Assembly (NCBI RefSeq): GCF_026015295.1
Contig: NZ_JAPDUW010000001.1
Location: forward strand, 3,638,501 to 3,702,500
Origin: Segatella copri
GTDB taxonomy: Bacteria; Bacteroidota; Bacteroidia; Bacteroidales; Bacteroidaceae
Length of the DNA: 64,000 bases
Direction: 5' to 3'
Shown piece by piece: positions 9,728 to 16,887 of this stretch (its first letter is position 1; each line of letters opens with the position of its first letter). A program made the position numbers and the translations under genes. The notes beneath the pieces are model-generated. The model was not told the DNA's origin and searched no databases. It was given only the letters and a program-made list of their open reading frames with translations.

Positions 9728-11389
9728 ATGAAAAAAATACATAATATCCTCTTGGCCAGTGCAGCAGCAACCTTGCTGCTCACTGGTTGTGTGGAGGACT
9801 TCGATACAAGCTATGCTGCAGGCGAAAAGCCTGAGAACGTAGCGATGGACGACCTTACCAGAGGTTATGAAGTCCTGAAGAACTATACAGGCATGAAGTT
9901 GGGAGCAAACTTGACCATTGCAGATTTGAAAGCTGCCAATACTAGCTTTAGTACCGTTTTGGCGAACTTCAATGAAGTGAATATCGCAGATGGCTTCTCT
10001 CATGCTGCTGTGGTTGCTGATGATGGTACGGTCAGTGCCGATGCATCAAAAGATGCAGTTGATGCTGCTATTGCCGCAGGACTCGCTCCTACAGCTTCCC
10101 TTTTTGCACCTAACGCATGGAACATGACTGTGATGAAGGAGGCTACCAAGGATACTTGGGTAGATGGTGAGAATGTGGATCTCCATCAGAAGTATGATTT
10201 CGAAAGCAGTGCCATCGGTGATGTCTTCGGAACAGACAAGGATTCCAAAGTGGCAAAGGATCCAAAAGGAAAGAACGGAAAGTCGCTATGCATCAAGAAG
10301 GCAGCCAAGTTCATCGAGTTTCCTGTGAATCTGCCTGAGGGTGCTTCCCTGTCAACAATCAAAACCATCTCCTTCGATTATTATTCTTCAAATGTCAAGA
10401 AGGATGTGGTTATCAGAGTAAAGGTGGGTGACAAAACCCTGCAGTTGAGAAACTTCGGTATTCCTACCAAGGCAAAGACTTGGGAAACATTCAAGGTGGA
10501 TTTGTCAAAGGTTAACCTCACAGAAACATTTGATGCAGATGCTCTGAAATCTTCCAACATTACTCTGGTAATTGGTCAGGCAGCTGTACCTCAGCAGGTT
10601 TACGTTGACAATATTGATGTTTACTCTCCATATCAGAAGCCGGGTCATTTCGACCCTCGTCCAGCAGACGAGAAGGCTGCTGATGTAAAGAAGGCTATGT
10701 TTGCTTACGTTGATTCCGTTATGCAGAACTATGGAGACAAGGTGCAGGCATGGAATGTGGCTTCCAACCTGATAGAAGATCTCTTCTATACCTTGAAGTC
10801 TTCTGAGAACATGGTAGCTGATGGTGAGTTCTATCCTAACGACTACATGGATGAGAACTGGGTGGCTGATGTATGCAAGGAAATCCATTCAAAGAAGGCT
10901 GATGCCAAACTGTTCTACAGTGAAGAAAATCTGCTGGCTAATGCCGAGAAGACCGAGGCTGCCATTAACTATATCAATCAGTGGAATGAAGCAGGTGCAA
11001 AGATTGAAGGCATCGATGCGAAGCTCGACGTGCCATACAACAGCAGTTCTTTGGCAGAAACTAAGGCGAATATCGACATTCTTCTTGCTAAGTTGAAAGC
11101 TTCAGGCTTGCAGGTACGTCTTTCAGATATGAATGTATATCTGGCTGATGCTGGTGGAACTGTAGCCGATCAGAGCAAGGCTACATTCGAGGATTACAAG
11201 GGAATGGCTGAACTCTATGCCTATATTCTGAACAAGGCACAGGATGTGTTGGGCGACAAACTCTATGGGGTATCTTTCTCTACTATCAATCAGGGTGCTA
11301 CGGGTGTAGGATTGTGGAATCATTTCAATCGCCTACCTACTTACGTGGGTGTGGTTAATGGACTTCAGAAAACAGAAATAAAATGGTAA
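9728..11389 (+). CDS. GH10-like lipoprotein with inserted CBM, catalytic residues lost
   Basis: A 553-residue lipoprotein (lipobox LLTGC). The start resembles a GH10 barrel, then residues about 155-297 form a jelly-roll (CBM4/9-like) insertion ending 'VYVDNIDVYSP', and the barrel resumes. Inserted CBMs at this point are known in Bacteroidetes GH10 xylanases. GH10 landmarks can be aligned: 'KVQAWNVASN' replaces 'WDVVNE', so the acid/base Glu is N347. 'VRLSDMNV' replaces 'ITELDV', so the nucleophile Glu is D467. 'AKLFYSEEN' corresponds to 'LFYNDYN'. With neither glutamate it is unlikely to hydrolyse xylan and is better seen as a surface xylan-binding protein. Its stop overlaps the GH98 start by 7 bp (ATG within AAATGGTAA), which suggests translational coupling. 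Confidence 0.82.
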   Translation: MKKIHNILLASAAATLLLTGCVEDFDTSYAAGEKPENVAMDDLTRGYEVLKNYTGMKLGANLTIADLKAANTSFSTVLANFNEVNIADGFSHAAVVADDGTVSADASKDAVDAAIAAGLAPTASLFAPNAWNMTVMKEATKDTWVDGENVDLHQKYDFESSAIGDVFGTDKDSKVAKDPKGKNGKSLCIKKAAKFIEFPVNLPEGASLSTIKTISFDYYSSNVKKDVVIRVKVGDKTLQLRNFGIPTKAKTWETFKVDLSKVNLTETFDADALKSSNITLVIGQAAVPQQVYVDNIDVYSPYQKPGHFDPRPADEKAADVKKAMFAYVDSVMQNYGDKVQAWNVASNLIEDLFYTLKSSENMVADGEFYPNDYMDENWVADVCKEIHSKKADAKLFYSEENLLANAEKTEAAINYINQWNEAGAKIEGIDAKLDVPYNSSSLAETKANIDILLAKLKASGLQVRLSDMNVYLADAGGTVADQSKATFEDYKGMAELYAYILNKAQDVLGDKLYGVSFSTINQGATGVGLWNHFNRLPTYVGVVNGLQKTEIKW

Positions 11390-13980
11390 GAAGATTATTT
11401 ATATTTATTTTTGGGATACTGACATTCGCAGTGGCGCAGGCTCATGACGGGCCTGCCCTGCGAAGAGTTATCTCGCCATCCCAGCCGGTATGGATTATCC
11501 ACATCGACACCTGGAATTCTCCGAATCCGCAGGCCATCATCAATATGGTACCTGAAGACATCAAGCCTTACGTGGTGTTCAACCTCTCGCTCTCTGCTAC
11601 GGAGAGTATCTGTGCGGATGGTAAGAAGGTGGTGGATTCATGGATGAAGGTATGTGCAGAGAACCGCGTCTGGACCATGATCCAGCCTGCCAGTGGCGGA
11701 TGCAGCGCTTTTGATGACGATGACCTGGAACTCTATGAGAGCTACTACAAGAACTATCCTAACTTTCTGGGATGGAACTATGCCGAGCAGTTCTGGGGAT
11801 TTGATGAGGATCGTAAGCGCGAGAACGGAACCATTCATACGCCATCTTTCCTGAAGCGACTGGAGCTCTTCACCCATCTCATGAAGTTTGCTCATCAGTA
11901 TGGCGGCTACCTTTGTGTGAGCTTTACGCAGGCATGCTATTCTGCCAATATGATGCCTGTGGCATACATGAAGCGTAATGCCGAGATGAACCGACTGCTT
12001 TCTACAGACAAGGAACATTTCATCTGCTGCGAGAAGTACACCATGAAGAATGGTTTCTATGATATCGAGAGCAACTGTCTGGGTGCTTATCTGGGTGGAT
12101 ATGCCGGCCAGTATGGTATTCGTTTCGATATCTGCGGCTGGATGGAAGAACAAGATAAACTGGATGAGAATGGCAATGCCATCAAGGACCCTTCGGATGC
12201 TTCAAAATTTCTGAAGGAGTATTACAATGATTTCCCTAAGGCTTGTGGTGCCATTCCTATCTTGGAGCATGTGGCATTGACAGGTGAGACGGTGATTGAC
12301 GGTCCTGAGTTGGTGACGACTGATAACCTGCGTGAGATTGCGACTTCCAAGACTGCCGATGGCTATACCCGTCGCAACTGGGCTTGGTTCAATCACTTTA
12401 AAAATATCAACATCGATATGTTCCGTAAGATTCTGGATGGAACCATCAGAATTCCATCTCGCAGCGAGGTGATTGAGCGTACCAAGATTTGCGTGAAGAA
12501 TGATATCAAGCCAAAGAATATCTATTCCAGCCAGAACGAGATGGAACCATACGTTTCGCCTAGCGGACTGTATGATGGCCTCTATCGGAGCGAGCAGGAT
12601 GACAATGGCACACAATGGCCTAACTCCACCTTGAACAACAAATGGTGGTTGAAGGTTTCAGGACGTTATCCTGCCATCCCTGTGGTGTATGATCTCATCG
12701 ACGAAGAAGCCAAGAAACTGCAGGTGGCTATCAAGAGCAGCGAGTATGCCAGCAACCCTACTTGGAGTAACGTGACCAGCAAGAAGGCTTATATGAACAA
12801 GCTCTTCAAGCAGGAATATACGGGTGATATCTATGCTTCGCGTCTGGAGAATACCTGGGTTTGCTACAACCCTTATCAGTATAATGAGGAGCATGTTCAG
12901 TTGGCTGCAGAAAATCGTGGTATGAAATATATCCGTAAGTACTGGGTAAACAATGGACGCAGTGCCAAGGGTACATTGAAACCTGCCTACAATACCTGTA
13001 GCCAGATTAAGATGAACCTCGCTCCATATTCTTTGGTTCACATGCGTGAGTATTCAGACAAGTTGAGTCTCTACATGCAGAACTACCGTATCAAGGATGG
13101 ACTCCGCTATGGTGTGGGTGATGGTAGATTGCAGGATGACAAGAATCTCCCTGAATATGCCCAGCAGACTGATACCATCATTGTAGTGGGAGCCAGTGCT
13201 CAGCCTACTATCTCGTGGAAGGATAATTCAGAGCATTCAGCAAGTACTGTTACCACAGAATGGAAGAGTGGTCAGTTTACGGTTTATGTAAAGCATAATG
13301 GTCCGTTGGAGTTGACCATCGATAACTGTAAGGGCACTAAGACTACAGGAAAGTTGAAGGATTCTGATGTGACTGCCGCTGTCATTGAAATTCCTGCCAT
13401 GCCAGAGGCGTATGAGGGAGAGATGCAGTATGAGTTTGAAAACTTCGATTACAAGAATGTGGGTGGTTGCTATGGCAACGCTTGGAACAACGGTTTCCGT
13501 GGATACTATGGTCAGGGCTGCTTGAACCTGGGTACCCAGAAGGGTGCTTCCGTTCGTGGCTACATTCCTGTTACCAAGCCAGGTAATTACAAGGTGGCTA
13601 TCCGTTATCAGGCTTCTGCAGGTGATGCCGTTGTCAAGGTTATCTGCGGCAATCAGGCCAAGCAGGTTACACTGCCAAAGAATGCTTCTTCCAACAAGGA
13701 ATGGTCGGAAGTGGAGTTTGACATGGACATCGCTGATGTCAAGGGAAATATGACGGTTAACTATGTGAGCGGAAAGAGAGCTGTGCTCGATTGCGTCCGC
13801 TTGAACTACAAGGGTGCCTTGACGGGTATCGCCGGTGTAACCACTGATGCCGACCAGGTAGACCATGTAGAGTATTACGACTTGCAGGGCATGCGCTTAT
13901 CTGCAGCCAAGCAGGGTATCAGTATCAAGAAAGTTTATCTTCGTAGCGGTAAGACCTATACGGAGAAGATTTATAAATAA
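11383..13980 (+). CDS. GH98 family glycoside hydrolase (probable glucuronoarabinoxylan endo-xylanase) with CBM and C-terminal tail
   Basis: An 865-residue secreted enzyme. The signal peptide ends near 'AVAQA'. Residues about 30-350 match the GH98 catalytic domain ('WIIHIDTWNSPNPQAIINMV', 'YVVFNLSLSAT', 'WNYAEQFWGF'). Candidate catalytic residues by motif are E135, D249 (RFDICGW) and E295 (ILEHVALTGETVIDGPE). A GH98 C-terminal beta domain follows (about 380-660). Residues about 685-815 form a CBM6/35-like jelly roll ('YEFENFDYKNVGG' to 'AVLDCVRLNYKG'). The last 45 residues contain 'YYDLQGMRLSAAKQGI', a Prevotella secretion-tail motif. GH98 includes blood-group endo-beta-galactosidases and endo-xylanases for branched glucuronoarabinoxylan; the locus context favours the second. 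Confidence 0.9.
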   Translation: MVRRLFIFIFGILTFAVAQAHDGPALRRVISPSQPVWIIHIDTWNSPNPQAIINMVPEDIKPYVVFNLSLSATESICADGKKVVDSWMKVCAENRVWTMIQPASGGCSAFDDDDLELYESYYKNYPNFLGWNYAEQFWGFDEDRKRENGTIHTPSFLKRLELFTHLMKFAHQYGGYLCVSFTQACYSANMMPVAYMKRNAEMNRLLSTDKEHFICCEKYTMKNGFYDIESNCLGAYLGGYAGQYGIRFDICGWMEEQDKLDENGNAIKDPSDASKFLKEYYNDFPKACGAIPILEHVALTGETVIDGPELVTTDNLREIATSKTADGYTRRNWAWFNHFKNINIDMFRKILDGTIRIPSRSEVIERTKICVKNDIKPKNIYSSQNEMEPYVSPSGLYDGLYRSEQDDNGTQWPNSTLNNKWWLKVSGRYPAIPVVYDLIDEEAKKLQVAIKSSEYASNPTWSNVTSKKAYMNKLFKQEYTGDIYASRLENTWVCYNPYQYNEEHVQLAAENRGMKYIRKYWVNNGRSAKGTLKPAYNTCSQIKMNLAPYSLVHMREYSDKLSLYMQNYRIKDGLRYGVGDGRLQDDKNLPEYAQQTDTIIVVGASAQPTISWKDNSEHSASTVTTEWKSGQFTVYVKHNGPLELTIDNCKGTKTTGKLKDSDVTAAVIEIPAMPEAYEGEMQYEFENFDYKNVGGCYGNAWNNGFRGYYGQGCLNLGTQKGASVRGYIPVTKPGNYKVAIRYQASAGDAVVKVICGNQAKQVTLPKNASSNKEWSEVEFDMDIADVKGNMTVNYVSGKRAVLDCVRLNYKGALTGIAGVTTDADQVDHVEYYDLQGMRLSAAKQGISIKKVYLRSGKTYTEKIYK

Positions 13981-14015
13981 CTAGTTATTAATAACAATTT
14001 TAATTTTTTACGATT

Positions 14016-14729
14016 ATGAACACAACAATTAAGAGTTTAGCAATGGTTGCCATTGCATTGTTCGCTGGTTTCGGTTCTGCTTCTGCACAGGAAGAGAGTA
14101 CAGATGAGGGTGTTGAATTGACTAAGGACATGTACCACGTATGGGATGGTGTCACAAAAGATGCAATGCCAACTGAAGATCATGTTTATGTGGACTGGAA
14201 TGTGGGTGCAGCGGAGCCAGTTAGTGGAGTTATTTGTGGTGATGGCAATGTTACGGAAACATTGTATGCCGACTTGTCTGCCTATCATTACATGGTAGTT
14301 TATGGTGAAGGTGTCAATCCTCGTTTCATGTTCAACCGTACCGTTAAGGGAGGTCAGCAGGCTGATGGTGGTATGATTGCCATAGAGAACAGAGCTTTTG
14401 ATGAAAATACAAATGCTATTGTTATTGATTTGAAGAAAGATTTGGTTCGCACTGTTCCTGGCGAAGAGCCTACAATTGATGATTTTGCTCACTTGGTTAC
14501 TATCAAGTCTGGATGGGGCGGTCCTTGCCTTATTTCTACTATCATGCTTTACAATGTTCTTCCAGCGGAACTCGGAGGTGATGCTACTGGCATCAAGAAC
14601 GTTCATGTAGCTGGTGATGCAGCTGTAGCAACATTCAACGCTGCTGGTGCTAAGGTTGCAGCTAACGCCAAGGGTCTTGTTATCAAGAAGTACCAGAGTG
14701 GTAAGGTTGTTAAGGTAATGAATAAGTAA
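14016..14729 (+). CDS. Secreted protein of unknown function, CBM-like, with C-terminal tail
   Basis: A 237-residue protein with a signal peptide cleaved near 'GSASAQ'. The mature part (about 25-190) reads as a small all-beta domain: 'YHVWDGV', 'LYADLSAYHYMVVYGEGVNPRFMFNRT', 'AIVIDLKKDL', 'LVTIKSGWGGPCLISTIMLYN'. This pattern resembles the carbohydrate-binding jelly rolls fused to Bacteroidetes plant-cell-wall enzymes, but no family was recognised with certainty. The last 45 residues ('ATFNAAGAKVAANAKGLVIKKYQSGKVVKVMNK', shown here in one motif only as a tail) are the same kind of sorting-like tail as in the GH98 and CE1 proteins. It lies 35 bp after GH98 and is followed by a terminator. It may be a free-standing secreted binding module. 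Confidence 0.75.
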   Translation: MNTTIKSLAMVAIALFAGFGSASAQEESTDEGVELTKDMYHVWDGVTKDAMPTEDHVYVDWNVGAAEPVSGVICGDGNVTETLYADLSAYHYMVVYGEGVNPRFMFNRTVKGGQQADGGMIAIENRAFDENTNAIVIDLKKDLVRTVPGEEPTIDDFAHLVTIKSGWGGPCLISTIMLYNVLPAELGGDATGIKNVHVAGDAAVATFNAAGAKVAANAKGLVIKKYQSGKVVKVMNK

Positions 14730-14755
14730 TGGCAGAATTTCTACTCCTTTTGTGT

Positions 14756-14777
14756 AACTAGGGAGTAGTCCCTAGTT
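14756..14777. repeat. Perfect inverted repeat, 9-bp arms
   Basis: AACTAGGGA, a 4-base GTAG loop, then TCCCTAGTT. It lies 26 bp after the stop of the 237-residue secreted protein and just before a stronger terminator. It has no T-run, so it is probably an RNA-stabilising hairpin at the 3' end of the transcript. Confidence 0.6.
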
Positions 14778-14784
14778 CAGATGT

Positions 14785-14832
14785 TCGGCAAGGTATTTGT
14801 TGAATCCAGCAGATACTTTGCCGATTTTTTTT
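14785..14832 (+). terminator. Rho-independent terminator ending the xus-GH98 operon
   Basis: TCGGCAAGGTAT pairs with ATACTTTGCCGA (12 bp with one G-U pair) around a 16-base loop, followed by eight T. It separates the SusC-to-secreted-protein operon from the esterase gene. Confidence 0.85.
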
Positions 14833-14894
14833 GTGTCATAACAACAGACAATTATAACAACAGATAATCGTATAACTGATAATTATAACTTAAA

Positions 14895-16508
14895 ATGAAA
14901 AGAACAACTTTCTTGCTGTGCTTGCTTTTTACCTTGTGCATGCAAGTGGTAGCTGCCGATCATACCTATACGCAGAAGGCAGTGAAGCAGACAGTAAAAG
15001 TGGGTACTGCTACACGAGAGATGCTGGTGTATGTGCCTGCCGATTTGCCCGAGAAGGCTCCAATGGTCATCTCCATGCATGGATTCAGCCAAAATCCTGA
15101 TTATCAGATGGGGCAGACCCATTGGAACGAGGTGGCGGACACGGCTAAGATCTTGGTGGTTTATCCTCAGGGAAACAATAATTCCTGGGACATCTCAGGC
15201 TCTGGCGATGTCAAGTTTATAGAAACCATCATGAAGACGATGCAGAAGAAATATAAGGTAGACAAGAATCGCATCTATATCTCTGGCTTCTCCATGGGCG
15301 GAATGATGACTTATCATTGTATGACCAAATTGGGAACTGTAGTTGCAGCCTTTGGTCCTGTGAGTGGTATCCCTGTCGATTATCGTGAGCCTGTGGCTCC
15401 ACGCCATGTGCCTATTATGCACATCCATGGCACGGGAGATGATGTCGTGAAATGGGGAGGCGATCCTAACCATGCTGCTGGAGGCTATGGCAGAATAGAT
15501 GATTATGTGAAGAAGTGGGCTACTTATGAAGGTTGTGATGTGGATAATCCGGAGGTGATTCGCCCTTATCCTGCATCCATGAGTTATGCTGCTGCCACTC
15601 GTACTCGCTATATTAATAAGGTGGATGGTACGGAGGTTACGCTCATCGCCATTGATGGTAAGGGACATTGGCACTCTGACGATCCTAATGCAGTCTATTC
15701 TACCCGCGAGCTTTGGAACTTCTTCAAGCAGTATAAGCTCGATCTTCCTGATAATGAAGATTCTAGCGAGGCTAAGGGTGAGGTGTTGTTCTCTGACAAT
15801 TGGGAAGACGAGGTCATCAACGTAGGTGAAGGCGTGCCTGCTGGGTGGAAGCGCATCAATAGCATGAATGATGGGAGCCGCAGCGATGAGAAAGCGAACG
15901 GCGCTGCCAATACGGGTGGTGCTCGTATCAAGGATTTCGTGGCTGGTGGTGATTTCAATACAGGATTCTATCTCAGTGCCCGTGATTTCGACCAGTGCAA
16001 ACTCTCTTATGGCTTGTATGATGGGCATCGTCTGCACTTGATTCCTGGCAAATACCAGCTTTCTTTCAATTCTTCTTATTGGAATGATGGTTCCGAGAAT
16101 GGTGCCGTCGCTTACGATGCAGGCATCGTCGGCATTGGCGACAATAAATCAGTCTTGTTGGAACAGAACCTGGACTCGGAAGGCAACTTGAAGGAAAATT
16201 CCAACCAGGTGGTGAAAGGCTCTCTGGCTCACTTCTTGAACTTCACGATAGAGAAAGAAGGTGACTATGAACTTTATTTCTCCATGTCTTCTGGTTGGGC
16301 TGCCGTTATCCTTGGCAATGTGAAGATAAGAAAGGCGGATACCGGTACGGGTATCACTGATTGTACAACCGATGCCTTCGGAAAAGGTGTTGTCACGACT
16401 TATAATCTGGCGGGTCAGCGCATCAGTGGTCAGACTAAGGGCTTGGTTATAGAGCAGATTCAGTTTGCCAATGGTAAGAAGGTTTCCAGAAAGGTAATCA
16501 AAAAATAG
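14895..16508 (+). CDS. Secreted CE1-type (LpqC/feruloyl) esterase with C-terminal CBM-like domain
   Basis: A 537-residue protein with a signal peptide (to 'VVAAD'). Residues about 30-285 are an alpha/beta-hydrolase of the PHB-depolymerase / CE1 group. The nucleophile is S133 in 'ISGFSMGGMMTY', the acid is D182 or D183 in 'HIHGTGDDVVKWG', and the base is H258 in 'DGKGHWHS'. Residues about 295-480 ('VLFSDNWEDEVINVG' to 'AAVILGNVKIRKA') form a beta-sandwich resembling a CBM. The end, 'YNLAGQRISGQTKGLVI', is a Prevotella secretion-tail motif. In this locus it most likely removes ferulate or acetate esters from arabinoxylan. A terminator lies just upstream, so it may have its own promoter, but no clear -7 box was seen. 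Confidence 0.87.
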   Translation: MKRTTFLLCLLFTLCMQVVAADHTYTQKAVKQTVKVGTATREMLVYVPADLPEKAPMVISMHGFSQNPDYQMGQTHWNEVADTAKILVVYPQGNNNSWDISGSGDVKFIETIMKTMQKKYKVDKNRIYISGFSMGGMMTYHCMTKLGTVVAAFGPVSGIPVDYREPVAPRHVPIMHIHGTGDDVVKWGGDPNHAAGGYGRIDDYVKKWATYEGCDVDNPEVIRPYPASMSYAAATRTRYINKVDGTEVTLIAIDGKGHWHSDDPNAVYSTRELWNFFKQYKLDLPDNEDSSEAKGEVLFSDNWEDEVINVGEGVPAGWKRINSMNDGSRSDEKANGAANTGGARIKDFVAGGDFNTGFYLSARDFDQCKLSYGLYDGHRLHLIPGKYQLSFNSSYWNDGSENGAVAYDAGIVGIGDNKSVLLEQNLDSEGNLKENSNQVVKGSLAHFLNFTIEKEGDYELYFSMSSGWAAVILGNVKIRKADTGTGITDCTTDAFGKGVVTTYNLAGQRISGQTKGLVIEQIQFANGKKVSRKVIKK

Positions 16509-16528
16509 TAAACTGGGTAATAGTTGGT

Positions 16529-16690
16529 GCATAACAGTTGGTCACCGCATGCACAACAGCTGTTGTGCATGCGCATATCAGCTGTTATGCAAGCGCACAA
16601 CAGCTGTTGTGCGACCGGAGATACTGATTGTCTCAACAACATATCCTATCTCTTCCAACGACATATCCTGTCTCTTCCAACGACAAGAAG
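16529..16690. repeat. 22-bp-period palindromic repeat array 1
   Basis: Three 18-bp palindromes start exactly 22 bp apart: GCACAACAGCTGTTGTGC at 16551, GCATATCAGCTGTTATGC at 16573 and the first sequence again at 16595. A degenerate copy (GCATAACAGTTGG...) starts at 16529. In the same register, two near-identical units (ACATATCCTATCTCTTCCA / ACATATCCTGTCTCTTCCA) start at 16639 and 16661. The array begins about 20 bp after the esterase stop. A 22-base period cannot encode a repeated peptide. No known family was recognised. Confidence 0.85.
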
Positions 16691-16831
16691 AGGGTGAATC
16701 ATAAACTTATGACGCATCCTCTTTTTGAGTATATCGTATAATAAACTTTATCTCTTGTAACTTTTGAGTAAAAAAACAGGTAAAGAATGCAAATTCTTGG
16801 GCTTTCTTTCTTTTTTCTAGCAAAAATTATA

Positions 16832-16839
16832 TAATTTTG
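16832..16839 (+). promoter_or_regulatory. -7 promoter box of the xylan HTCS gene
   Basis: TAATTTTG fits TAnnTTTG and lies 48 bp before the HTCS start. The HTCS gene therefore seems to have its own promoter. The rest of the 379-bp gap holds repeat array 1. Confidence 0.6.
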
Positions 16840-16887
16840 CATCATTCATCATGTAAATAACAATTATATATATTCAATCATAAACCT

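Noticed and set aside
14785..14820. Copy of the xylan-operator element before the esterase gene (AAGGTATTTGTTGAA)
   Set aside because: The similarity is partial, it lies inside a terminator stem, and no -7 box occurs at the required distance.
16509..16642. Minus-strand ORF across the palindromic array after the esterase gene
   Set aside because: It is open only because of the repeat composition; there is no start context or domain, and the 22-bp unit shifts frame.
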